Origin: Tillandsia leiboldiana | Taxonomy: Eukaryota > Streptophyta > Magnoliopsida > Poales > Bromeliaceae | Direction of reading: 5' to 3' | Assembly (NCBI GenBank): GCA_029204045.2 | Contig: CM055074.1 | Location: 22,195,471-22,259,470 of the forward strand | DNA: 64,000 nt | Shown here: piece by piece, positions 53,519-64,000 of the stretch | Numbering within the stretch: the stretch's first letter is position 1 | How the letters are laid out: the number at the start of each line of letters is the position of its first letter | The notes under the pieces: generated by a model | Database searches by the model: none | Seen by the model: the letters and a program-made list of their open reading frames with translations, nothing else | Told to the model about the DNA's origin: nothing | Made by a program: the position numbers and the translations under genes

Positions 53519-56500
53519 GGGAGACGCGTCCGCAGTCAGGAGGAAGGATCTACTCGATGACCCACCAAGGGGCAGACCCACCAGAAGACGTAGTGGCAGG
53601 TACTACTCTAATCTCAGACTCTCGAGCTAGAACATTATTCGACACTGGGGCATCGCACTCTTTTGTATCTAGTACTTTTGCCCATACTCGTGACTTGGAA
53701 ATGAAACCCCTATGCCATTCCCTCACCGTCCGGACTCCTGGGGGGCCTATCGAGGCTGTCAACTATGTGCCTTCCTGCCCAATAAGGTTGGGAAGGTTAG
53801 ACTGCCCCGGAGACCTAGTGGTCATTCCACTGAAGGAATTCGACGTGGTTCTGGGAATGGACTGGCTTACCAACTACCAGGCGGAGATCGACTGCGACAA
53901 ACGCCAGATACGACTGCGGGAACCGAGATTTCCGAAAAATATATACCTCGCGTGTACGAGTACCTTCTTCTCGACCGTCATCACCGGGACCCGGGCAAGG
54001 AGAATGATGGAGAGTGGATGCGTGGCGTACCTTGCCTCGGTGGATTCGACGACCCGACCCATCTCCTCACTTTCCGACATTGCAGTGGTAAGCGACTTCC
54101 CGGATGTTTTTCCGTCCGAACTTCCGGGGATGCCACCTGGACGCGAGGTCGACTTCTCTATCGAGTTAATCCCGGGGACAAAACCCATCACGAAGGCGCC
54201 ATACAGGATGGCCTTCGCCGAACTAAAGGAATTGAAGGCGCAACTTGAAGACCTCCTGGACAAGGGGTTCATCCGGCCGAGTGTGTCGCCATGGGGAGCG
54301 CCTGTGCTCTTTGTAAGGAAGAAGGACGGGAGTTTACGGTTATGCATAAACTACCGGGAAATAAACAAGGTCACGGTGAAGAACAAATACCCCTTGCCAC
54401 GTATTGATGACCTGTTTGACCAACTCTAAGGGGCGACCGTGTTCTCAAAGATTGACCTCCAGTCGGGCTATCACCAACTCGGAATCAGGGGTGAGGATAT
54501 ACCGAAGACGGCGTTCCGATCCCGCTATGGCCATTACGAGTTCACGGTGATGCCGTTTGTGCTCACCAATGCCCCAGCGGTATTTATGGACATGATGAAC
54601 CGGATCTTTAAACCATTCCTAGATAAATTTGTGGTGGTTTTTATTGATGATATTCTCATCTATTCCCGCACGGATAGGGAGCATGAGGAGCACCTCCGAG
54701 TGGTCCTCCAGACCCTAAGGGATCAAAAACTGTATGCCAAACTCAAAAAGTGCGAGTTTTGGCTCCGTTAGGTCGATTTTCTGGGACATATTGTCTCGGC
54801 CACGGGAATTGCGGTGGATCCGAGAAAGATAGGATCGGTGACCGACTGGGCTCGCCCGACCACGGTGACAGAAATCCGAAGTTTCCTCGGGCTAGCATGA
54901 TACTACCGACGCTTCGTGGAAGGCTTTTCAAAGATAGCCACTCCCCTTACTCAACTAACCCGGAAAGGGGAGAAATTCGTCTGGACGGATCAATGCCAGA
55001 AGAGCTTCGAGGAGCTCAAGGACAAACTCACGCGGGCACCGGTACTCACGTTGCCACAGCCCGGTGAGGATTACGAGATCTACTGTGATGCATCTCGAAG
55101 TGGACTGGGAAGCGTGTTGATGCAACAGGGGAAAGTCATCGCATATGCATCAAGACAGCTCAAGGATTATGAGCGGAACTATCCCACACACGACTTGGAG
55201 CTCGCGGCAGTCGTGTTTGTGTTGAAGCTCTGGAGGCACTACCTCTACGGGGTGCACTGTAATGTGTACTCCGACCACCAGAGCCTCAAATATTTGTTTA
55301 CGCAAAAGGAGTTGAACTTACGCCAGCGGCGGTGGTTGGAATTACTGAAGGACTACGATCTGTCCATCCATTACCACCCCGGAAAGGCAAACGTGGTGGC
55401 CGATGCCTTGAGCCGGAAGGGGCAGGCGGGGGAGACGGCACTGAGCGCCCTTACCCAACAGGATCGGCTAATGGCACAATTCTCGCAACTGAGGCTGGAG
55501 GTAGTGCCAGTAGGAGCAGTTGCGAAATTTCTGTCCTTGGTAATAAAGCCTACGCTAATAGAGAGGATCACAGAAGGCCAAGCGACGGACCCACAACTAC
55601 AGCAGGTGCGTGACAGGTTAACCTCGGAACCAGGTGGGGATTTTGTGATTGGCGTTGACAACGTGTTGAGGTTTCGGGGACGAGTCTGCGTGCCTGAAGT
55701 GCCGGAATTAAGGAAAGAAATTCTGGCAGAAGCGCATAACGCCCCCTACACTGCGCATCCCGGAGGTACGAAAATGTACAGGGACCTGAGACAGACCTTT
55801 TGGTGGCCCAAATTAAAGAACGATGTGGCGCAGTTCGTGGCGCGATGCCTGGTGTGCCAACAGGTGAAGGTGGAACACCAGCGACCGGCAGGAAAACTAC
55901 AACCGTTACCCATACCAGAGTGGAAATGGGAACGGATCACCATGGACTTTGTGACCGGTTTTCCGCGATCGCAATAAGGACACGACGCGATATGGGTCAT
56001 TGTGGACCGTCTGACGAAATCGGCCCACTTTATACCGATTCACACGACGTGGAGTAGAGATCGGCTGGCGCAGGCCTATATCGACAAGGTGGTGAGGTTG
56101 CATGGAGTACCATCATCCATAACCTCGGACAGGGACACACGCTTCGTGTCAAACTTCTGGCGGAGTCTGCAACAGGCGATGGGGACCAAGCTGCAGTTTA
56201 GCACGGCATTTCACCCGCAGACGGACGGGCAATCGGAACGAGTTATCCAGATTCTCGAAAACATGCTTCGAGCTTGTGTGCTAAGCCTAGGGGAGGGGTG
56301 GTCCCGTTACCTACCCCTCGTGGAATTTGCTTATAGTAATAGCTATCAGGCTAGTATTCAGATGGCCCCGTACGAAACCTTGTACGGACGCCGGTGTCGA
56401 TCGCCCATTTGCTGGGACGATTTGGAGAGCGGAAACTCTTGGGACCAGACCTCGTAGAGGAAACGGAAGCAAAGGTGCGCCTTATCAGGCAGCGGTTGTT

Positions 56501-56987
56501 GACCGCCCAGAGCCGACAGAAAAGTTACGCGGATCGGAGGCGACGGGAGTTGGAATTTATGGTAGGGGATCATGTGTTGCTACGCGTGTCACCGTCTAAG
56601 GGGACGAGGCGGTTCGGCATAAGGGGGAAGTTGAGCCCACGGTATGTGGGACCGTTCGAAATCTTGGAACGCGTGGGCCCGGTGGCGTACCGGTTAGCAT
56701 TACCGCCAAATCTTGAACGGGTGCATAACTTTTTCCATGTTTCGATGCTCCGGAAGTACTTATCTGATCCGTCGCAGGTCCTCGACGCCTCGGCCGTTGA
56801 ACTGCGGGAAGACTTGAGCTTCGAAGAAACGCCGATGCGGATCTTGGCAAGAGAAGAAAAGAACCTTCGGAACCGGACGATCCCCTACGTAAAGGTGCAA
56901 TGGAGTAACCACGAGGAGCGCGAGGCGACGTGGGAACTTGAAACAAAAATGAGAGAGTGTTACCCCGAGTTATTTAGCGAGGAGTGA
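53519..56987 (+). pseudogene. pol: G5 Pol with four in-frame stops and one frameshift
   Basis: Protease (FDTGASHSFVS at 53638), RT (FIDD at 54639-54650), RNase H (YCDASRSGLGS, DHQSLKYLF), integrase (HPGGTKMYRDL, CLVCQQ, MDFVTGF, SDRDTRF, HPQTDGQSER) and a chromodomain tail (RTIPYVKVQWSNHEEREATW) are all present and align well with G1 and G2. Stops: TAA at 54427, TAG at 54769, TGA at 54898, TAA at 55975. A frameshift near 56430 is bridged by an overlapping frame to 56987. Apart from these breaks the sequence is well kept. Confidence 0.92.
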
Positions 56988-57029
56988 GATTAAGTTTCGA
57001 GGACGAAACTTCTTTTAAGAGGTGAGTGG

Positions 57030-59896
57030 TGTAATATCAAAGATTTTGTAACTCTTAATACCTCTTGCTAATAAAGTTTCCGTTTAAATGTAACTAATGT
57101 AACGGGTTTACTTAAGTCAACAATTCGGAGGTGCGGGTATTTTTCTGCGATAGAGCTCGGAAAACGGAGAACGACAGTGCGATCGGATCCGGATTTCGAC
57201 TTACGGAACTCCCGGAAAGGAGTAGAAAGTGATCGCAATGGCCAGGGGGTGCATCGAAATCCGCGTAAGTGATTCGGCACGTTTTTTGAGGAAAAAGAGG
57301 GAATTATCTTTAAAAGAATTATTTTTAAAGAATTATCCCGGAGGATATTAATTGAGGAATTAATTAATTGAGGAATTAATTAATTGGGATTTAAAATACC
57401 CGAAGTGGTTTTTGTCGTACAAAAGATTATTTTGTATCTCCACCCGAAAGAAAGAGAGAGAAAAGAAAAAAGACGAAACCCTAACCGGAAAGAAACGAGA
57501 GGAAAGGCGAAACCCTAATCGGAAGGGAACGGTGGAAAAGAAGGAGAAGGCTAAAGGACCCGAATCCTCCCGACGAACGTGCCGAAGCCGGGAGCGTGAA
57601 CGGATAACCGTCTCCTACGATTAGAGGTAAACAAGATTTATTTTTGTATAGTTTCGCGCGGTTTTTGGGTTTCGGTCTTTCATGGAGTTTAGGAGTAGCC
57701 ATTTGCTACCCAACGTATCGCGCCGCAAAGCCCTAGGGCGTCACCGCGCGACCTTAATGCGCGCCGCGCGGGGACGGTGCCCGCGCGGCCGCGGTTAGAG
57801 CCGCGGGGGATCAAGCTTCCCGCGTGGCCGCGGCTAGGGTAAACGCCGCGCGGGGCCGGTGCCCGCGCGGCCGCGGAAAACTCCGCGCGGGGCCGGTGCC
57901 CGCGCGGCCGCGGCAAGTGCCGCGCGGGCCGGCACCCGCGCGGCTGGGGCGCGCGCGCGCCGCGCGGCCGCAGCTTGTGCCGCGCGGGGGGGCGCCCGCG
58001 CGGCGGCGGCAACGCATGCGGCGCGGGACCTTGCCCGCGCGGCTGCAGTTTGTGCCGCGCGGGCGGTTGCCCGCGCGGCGGCGGCAACGCATGCTGCGCG
58101 GGACCTTGCCCGCGCGGCGGCGGCAGCGCATGCCGCGCGGGCACTTGCCCGCGCGGCTGCAGTTTGTGCCGCGTGGCGGCGGCAGCACGTGCCGCGTGGG
58201 GCCATGCCCGCGCGGCCGCGGCTAATGCCGCGCGGGCAGGCGCCCGCGCGGTTGCGGCGCGGGGTCGGTGCCCGCGCGGCCGCGGCAAGTGCCACGCGGG
58301 GCCGGCGCCCGCGCGGCCGCGGTTTGCGCCGTGCGGGGCTGAGGTCCCCATGGTTGCGGTTGAGACCACGCGGGGTTGGTGCCCGCGCGGCCGCGGCGTG
58401 CGCTGCGCGGAGCTAGGGTCTGCGCGGTCACGACAAATGCCGCGCGGGGCTGGTGCCCGCGCGGCCGTACGACACGCAACTCCGCGGCGGCGGCCGCGTC
58501 GTTCAAACGCGCGCGGGCGCCACCGCCGTGTCGAGTTGTCCTTAGTATTTTTTTGAGTCGTCGGGCTCGGTTTGTCCACTATTATATTGTTGATCTGACC
58601 ACGGCTCTTTTGGGGACTACTTCTAGGTCCGGGCGTCAACAGAGAGCAAGGTTCGGTCTCCGGAGTACGCGTTTCGCATAATCGAGGTGGGTAGGTGTTG
58701 GTTATTACCAGTGTGGTGTTGTTTTCGAGTACTCGTTTGATAAAGTAGATATGTTGATAGTTTGACTAGCCCCATAGCATGTGAATCCCTTCTTATTTGT
58801 CAATAAAAGCGGCTGCGGTCGCAGGTGCGTTATACTGTTCTGACTAAAGCGGCTGAGGTCGCAAGGCAAAATAAATTACTCATATTGCTTACACGCACAC
58901 CGGTAGTTTGGCCACTGCAGAGGGTGTATTTTCCCGGAAAGATGGTAAGTCGTTTACCCGTGTACCCCACAAGGGGAGGTTAGTGGGGACCCCTCAAGGG
59001 GAGGCGGCTGCTACTTGGGCAGTCGAGGGGTTGGAGGCACCAAGATGATGAGTACGGTATTGGGGTTGGGGCCCAAATTATTATGAATCCTGGGGTAGGT
59101 GCCCAGCGGGACTTTCAACAGGGATTTAGCGATACATGAGGGGAAGGGGGAAAGTAAATGCTCCGGTGATTCGGTGTGTTCATTCTATTTTTGCGTTTAC
59201 TTACATGTTTCTACTTTATCAGTCACTGACAACCCACACTGTGACAGGTTCGAGTATGGGTGGAATTCTGGACGACGGTGAGGCATCTGTTAGAGGACAC
59301 TAGCCGAGAGGGCTAGTAAAACGATACATTACTTCCTTTACCTTTGGTTATTTAGTTACACTATGGTTAGTTTAGTTGTGGTGCATTTACTGTGGTTTCT
59401 GATGGATGTTGGGATGAGGAATTCCTTGTAATTAACTAGTGAATGATAGGATGTGTAATTGTGGCTTGTTTTCAAATACAAACCGGTTTCAAAAGTGTTT
59501 TCAAAGCAAGTGGCGTGTGGGCACCGATTTTAAAACCCGTGGATTTATTCTTTCAAGTTAATGGCCGCACAAAGAGTTTGCGAAAACGTTTTAGAAAACT
59601 GGGTGTCGTGTCGGCACCGATTTTCAAAACCCATGGGTTTATGCTATAGTCTTATAGAATAGCGGTGATGATGTGATTTAGTATAATCTCTCCTCTTTGC
59701 GTGTCATGTTTGGAATGGTTAAAGTATCCGACTTGTTGGCAATGCCGTGCATATACAAAGGAGACTCCGCCTGTTTGGGGAGTGAATTTGTATATGCGGC
59801 GGGTCTGATACACGCCGGAGGCAAGGTTCAGTAAAATATTTTAGAAAAAAAAAGGGGTACGTTTTTCCGCAATGCTAGAACCTCCGGGGCGTGACA
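57030..59896 (+). repeat. G5 3' LTR (family A)
   Basis: 2867 bp, 120 bp longer than the 5' LTR, with the difference mainly in the GC-rich array at 57735-58505. A short purine-rich AAGAGGTGAGTGG precedes it. H1 at 58895-58929 and H2 at 59749-59797. Confidence 0.93.
57735..58505. repeat. GC-rich stem-loop array in G5 3' LTR
   Basis: Same type of unit as 46755-47395 but with more copies and a different order of variants, so the array changed in one LTR after insertion or by template switching. Confidence 0.85.
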
Positions 59897-60293
59897 AATA
59901 CGATGACATATCTCATGAAAAGAATCGAAAGTATCCGCTTTCTCTTTTAAAAATGTTACCCATGAATACCTAGAGTAATCATCAACCAAAAGAAAAATGT
60001 ACCATTTACCTCCCAAACTTGGTTGACGAGTCGGCCCCATTAATTCCATGTGCAGTAATTCTAATGGCCGTTTGGTTCCAACGTGGTTCAAGTTCTTGTG
60101 CGCGGCTCTTGATTGTTTTCCCTTTTGACAACCTCCACACACAATGTTTTCTTTAAAAAATAATTTAGGAACCCCCTTAACCACGCCTTTATTAGAAATC
60201 CTTGTTAGTTCCTTAAAATTTATGTGACCTAGTCTTTCATGCCAAAGAGTTTCGTTATCAAGTGAAACTAGGTTACAATTTTCAGAAATTTTG
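59897..60293 (-). pseudogene. pol: Cop2 GAG-pre-integrase and integrase N-terminus
   Basis: On minus, LWHERLGH followed by VCGGCQKGK gives the HHCC zinc site, then ELLHMELMGP and LLVDDYSRYSW start the catalytic core. It stops at 59897 at the G5 junction and continues at 46026. Confidence 0.9.
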
Positions 60294-60393
60294 CTAGGAA
60301 CTACATAGCAATTATTTTCAGATCTAACCCAAAAAAAAAAATAACCGGTCCTTATTAGTTACATAAGTTACAAGACATTCAGTCGCAGAAAAG

Positions 60394-62415
60394 TCAAAGA
60401 CAAGGGAAGAATTCACCTTTGCGCATCCAAACCTTTTTGGAATGCGTCGGCAATGATTGTGAAGTGATTCTCCTTGGTGAAAGCGTCTTGTTTGATTGAT
60501 CCCTTTTCTTTGACATCATCTTGTGAGGTGAACTACCAAGGCTCTTTTCCATTAAAAAATTCTCCTTTGATTTCCGGGGAATCACCTTTTTGGTAGTTGT
60601 TGCAAGAGGTGCTTGATTTGTTCGTTTTCCTCCAATCTTGTAATTTTTCCTTATGTGCCCTGCAAAACCACAACGAAAACATACCTTTGTTCTTGTTGAA
60701 CCCGAAGTAGGTGAGGTACGCTTGTTGTCGTTGTATGCAGTGAATTCCGTCGTCGGAGGAGGAGACGCCGACTGGGGCATAAAAACTGTTCCACTCGAAC
60801 TAGGACTGTCTCCTGTTCGATTGTATCCAAGGCCGAAACGGTTCGTTTGACCAAGACCAAGCAACTTATCCAACTTGCTCCTTCTAGAAGAAAATCACTT
60901 CAAATCATCCTTAAGTTGGAATATGGTCTTTGTCATTTCCATTTTTTCTTGACGAGTCTCGGAGTAGAGCTTCAAGAAGTAATTTGCTTTATCCACCTGT
61001 TTGATGTGTTCCTTCTCGAAATGCTCATTTTTCTCTTGAAGGGGAACATTTACTTTGATCAAGTTGTCCCTTTCCACTTCAAGATCGTTTGAGAGAGAAG
61101 TTGCCCTTTTTGCTTCTTCTTCGAGATCCTGCAATCTTCTTCTCAAACCCTTGTTTTGCTTTGACAATTTCTTTGAATCCTTTAATAGTTTATGGTAGGC
61201 AAAAGCAAAGTCTTCACCTTCGGAATTACTCGATTCATCGTCCGTTGCATTCTTTTCAACTTGGGAGGAGTTGGAAAATGAATCGGATGTACTTGCCATA
61301 AAGCACACATAAGGTGAAGTTGTGGACGCGTGGAATGCCGTTGCGTTATTTTCTTCATCACTGGAAGATGACTCATTTGACGTTGAGGTGTCATCCCAAG
61401 TGACGGCTTGCATCGCCTTCTTCTTTGACGGATTCTTATTGGGACACTCCGTAGAGATGTGACCGTAGCCTCGGCACTTAAAGCATTGGATTTGTCCCTC
61501 CGAGCTTTTCTTATCCTTTGAAAATCTCTCTTGCCTTCTTGACTTAAAGCTTGAAGAACCTTTGCCTTTCTTCGACTTTGCGAAGAATGAGGTTTTACTT
61601 GAATTACCCCTTCGAAAGTTTCGACGAAATTTCCTCGTCAAGAGCGCAAGTTGCTTCTCGAAATCCTCCATTGATAGGTTATCGTCATCGTCTGAGGAGG
61701 ATGAATCCGCATCTTCTTCTTTTGTTGTTTTCAATGCAAAACCAGAAGACTTAGAAGAAGATGCCTTTCCAGAAGAATAATTAGTAGGAAATGTCATTTC
61801 ATAAGTTTGAAGTGCACCAACTAATTCTTCTACACGGATTTCGTCCGGGTGTTTAACTGTTTCAATGGCCGCAACCTTAGGTCGAAATCTTTCAGGAAGA
61901 GTCCTTAAAATCTTTCTTACAACTTTAGATTCTGGAATTTTCTCTCCCAAGTTAGCACATGTATTTACGATATCTTGCAATCGTGTATAATAATCTATGA
62001 AAGATTCATTTTCTGCCATGAAAATAGAGTCGAATTTGCTCGTAAGCATTTGCAGTTTTTGAATCTTCACAAGGCTTGTTCCCTCATGTGTAACTTGTAG
62101 AACATCCCAGATTACTTTCGCAGTCTCACATGCCGAGACGCGAGAGAACTCGGTTTGCGACAAAGCATTAAATAAGGCGTTAATCCCTTTGCCGTTGTAA
62201 GAAGATGTATTAATTTCTTCCTTGGTCCATTTCGACCTAGGTTTGATGGTGCGAACAACAGCAATAATTTCAGTCGGATTTGACCATCCAAACTCGATTG
62301 ATTGCCACACCCGTTCATCGATGGAGATTAAAAATGCTCTCATCCGTACTTTCCAGTAGGCATAGTTTGTTCCATCGAAGAACGGGGGTCTGTTGATGTT
62401 TCCACCTTCAACCAT
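60394..62415 (-). pseudogene. gag: Cop2 gag (Ty1/copia, SIRE/Maximus-like)
   Basis: Starts MVEGGNINRPPFFDG at 62415. A gag domain is followed by the knuckle CFKCRGYGHISTEC, a Ser/Asp/Glu-rich segment and a long coiled-coil-like region. A TGA at 60895-60897 interrupts the frame where Cop1 has an Arg codon; the same frame then continues with LGLGQTNRFGLGYN. A second knuckle, CFRCGFAGHIRKNY, lacks its last Cys. Copia protease, expected before 60290, is not recognisable, so a deletion is likely between 60394 and 60293. Confidence 0.9.
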
Positions 62416-62434
62416 TGTTTACAACCCTATTCCC

Positions 62435-62446
62435 GCTCTGATACCA
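62435..62446 (-). other. Cop2 primer-binding site
   Basis: Minus-strand TGGTATCAGAGC, exact initiator methionine tRNA match, next to the LTR. Confidence 0.9.
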
Positions 62447-62448
62447 CT

Positions 62449-62646
62449 TGTTGGGTTATTATAAATATGGATCTAAATAGGGGAAAAAATACCTAGAGGG
62501 GGGTGAATAGGTGTAAACAATAAACACCCAAAAATCTTTGCGTAATAAAACCCAATGCGGAAATGTAAATAACACGCAGAGATTTTACGTGGAAAAACTC
62601 CAAAACCAGGAGTAAAAAACCACGGGACCGATCACACGGTGAAATC
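62449..62646 (-). repeat. Cop2 5' LTR, end portion
   Basis: About 200 bp that match the Cop1 LTR from 43381 onward (ends TAACCCAACA on minus). The rest is displaced past the window end by the insertion of Cop3. Confidence 0.88.
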
Positions 62647-63390
62647 TGTTAAGGAATTTGTTTTGGCGCATTTCGTGAAAGTATTAAGTCTTGAAGATTG
62701 AAGATGAAGAAGTTTGGATCATATAACTCAATCTCAAGAAAGAAGAATTCAAAAGGATCAGGTATGTTTAACTAATTAATTTTGGTGATCCGAATACTTC
62801 TTATAGTGTAGAAACACTTGGATGAATTTTTAATTGCATAAAAATCAAAAACTGGACATGGGACATGTTCAGGATCCGGATCAGACACGGCAGTCCGGAT
62901 CCCGAAGGGTGTTGGTTCATACGCAAATCCAATCCGGATCCAAGCCATTTCTGATCCGGATCCCGAACATTGGTTTTTGCTGAATTGTATGAACAGTACG
63001 GATCAGGCATTTCAATCCTGTTACGGATTTTGTTTTGGCGCATTTCGTGAAAGTGTTAAGTCTTGAAGATTGAAGATGAATGAAGTTTGGATCATATACC
63101 TCAATCTCAAGAAAGAAGAATTCAAAAGGATCAGGTAAGTTTAACTAAATATTTGTGGTGATCCGAATACTTCTTGTAGTGTAGAAACACTTGGAAGAAT
63201 TTTTTACTGCATAAAAATCAAGAACTGAACATGGGACATGTTCAGGATCCGGATCAGACAGTCCAATCCGGATCCCGAAGGGTGCTTGTTCATTGGCAAA
63301 TCCGATCCGGATCAAAGTCCATTTCGATCCGGATCCCGAACATGGGAATTTTCTGGAATACATGAACGATCCGGATCGTGCATTACAATC
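62647..63390 (+). repeat. 372-bp tandem duplication at the start of the Cop3 LTR
   Basis: The LTR start recurs at 63019 (TGTTACGGATTTTG) and the following bases repeat 62647-63018 with moderate divergence. Cop1 has only one copy. Confidence 0.85.
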
Positions 63391-63812
63391 CGGATCCCGA
63401 ACCCTGTTTTACTGGAATTGCGTGACTCGTTACGACGATTCGGATCACAGTTAATCCGATCCGGATCGCTGTCGTGAAAATTTCCAGAAACGGACAGTTT
63501 TTGATCCTTATCTTCTTCCTAGGGTTTCTAACCTATATATAGACCCTATGATTCTTTTTCTAGGGTTAATCCACATACAAGCCGTCATCTTTTATGCGGC
63601 CTAAGATCCACATATAGAGAAGAAAGGAAATCATTAGATATTACCCTATGTTTCTTCATCTATATTGATTAGTTTGATTCTAGGTTTTCATACTCACATC
63701 TTGAGTTGAATCAAACTAATGAATACTTAGATGGTATTTCATATCTATCTTTGATCTAAGTATTCGGCGGATCATCACCACCCAAAAACAACGATTTACC
63801 CCAAAATCGGCG

Positions 63813-63986
63813 CGTGGACTCGTGTGGCCTTGTGGATTCAAGGTGCAACCGCTCTCGTGGATTCGGAGCGAGGTACGTTCGTGGATTCGAAGCGTGCTAC
63901 TGGGTGAAGACCGTGGATTCGGTCAGACGTCGTGGACTCGACGTTGGACGCCGTGGATTCGGCGTTGGACGCAGATCGTGGATTCG
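63813..63986 (+). repeat. CGTGGATTCG motif cluster in Cop3 LTR
   Basis: Eight copies of GTGGATTC or GTGGACTC at 63814, 63832, 63857, 63881, 63913, 63932, 63953 and 63979, spaced about 18 to 32 bp. The inverted Cop1 LTR has the same cluster at 43670-43850. It is possibly a protein-binding array or part of the leader RNA. Confidence 0.8.
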
Positions 63987-64000
63987 TGAAGCGTTGTGGA

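Larger units (their letters stand above)
46027..59896 (+). mobile_element. G5: Ty3/gypsy chromovirus, family A, interrupted
   Basis: LTRs at 46027-48773 and 57030-59896, target duplication AATAC (46022-46026, 59897-59901) in Cop2 integrase. Solo LTR sB splits gag from pol. The polyprotein retains all domains up to a chromodomain, but with two frameshifts and four in-frame stops. It cannot transpose on its own, although its ends look intact. Confidence 0.95.
62647..64000 (+). repeat. Cop3: copia LTR (+) inserted in the Cop2 LTR, cut by window end
   Basis: Starts TGTTAAGGAATTTG after a possible duplication AAATC (62642-62646) and is the inverted counterpart of the Cop1 LTR. Order: repeated GATCCGGATCCCGAAC-type motifs, TATATATAGACC near 63532, then repeated CGTGGATTCG. 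Whether it is a solo LTR or heads a full element cannot be seen. Confidence 0.85.

Overview
The window is repeat-rich nuclear DNA from a flowering plant, and no host gene can be supported in it. Evidence for a plant: Ty3/gypsy elements with C-terminal chromodomains (Tekay/Del-like), Ty1/copia elements of SIRE/Maximus type, Cassandra elements that carry 5S rRNA sequence in their LTRs, and a hAT-type MITE. The species cannot be read from the sequence. All primer-binding sites seen match initiator methionine tRNA (TGGTATCAGAGC type). There is one 100-base assembly gap (7501-7600).

Names used here: G1 to G5 are gypsy elements, Cop1 to Cop3 are copia elements, sA and sB are solo LTRs. Family A LTRs (G1, G3, G5, sA) begin TGTA and end GGGGCGTGACA. 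Family B LTRs (G4, sB, the tail at 7601-7766) and the G2 LTR end in nearly the same bases.

Layout, left to right. 1-259: reversed family-B-like LTR fragment. 260-7500: G1 (+), 5' LTR and gag-pol, cut by the gap. 7601-7766: end of a family-B LTR (+). 7797-19654: G2 (-), complete, two LTRs, one 1577-codon open polyprotein, TSD TAAGT. 19655-22251: decayed interior of G4 (-), holding a solo Cassandra LTR. 22262-33737: G3 (+), TSD CGCCC, decayed gag-pol split by a hAT MITE; its 3' LTR holds a Cassandra inside a Cassandra. 33743-41702: rest of the G4 LTR (-), split by sA (36739-40891, TSD GGGGC). 41703-44742: Cop1 (-), gag and 5' LTR. 44743-46026 and 59897-62646: Cop2 (-), split by G5 (46027-59896, TSD AATAC), which is itself split by sB (50286-53518, TSD GGGAG). 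62647-64000: start of Cop3 LTR (+), inside the Cop2 LTR.

Order of insertion, oldest first: Cop2; then Cop1 (in Cop2 RT), G5 (in Cop2 integrase) and Cop3 (in Cop2 LTR); G4 in Cop1; sB in G5; G2, G3, sA and a Cassandra in G4; the outer Cassandra and the MITE in G3; the inner Cassandra in the outer one. Eight LTR-type insertions have visible 5-bp target duplications and the MITE has an 8-bp one, so this part of the order is read directly.

Only G2 looks coding-competent. The less explained content is in the LTRs: stem-loops kept by compensatory changes between diverged families (near 1784 and 2596 and their counterparts), an array of six small stem-loops in the G2 LTR, and GC-rich stem-loop arrays in several families whose stop-free repeats create long false ORFs.
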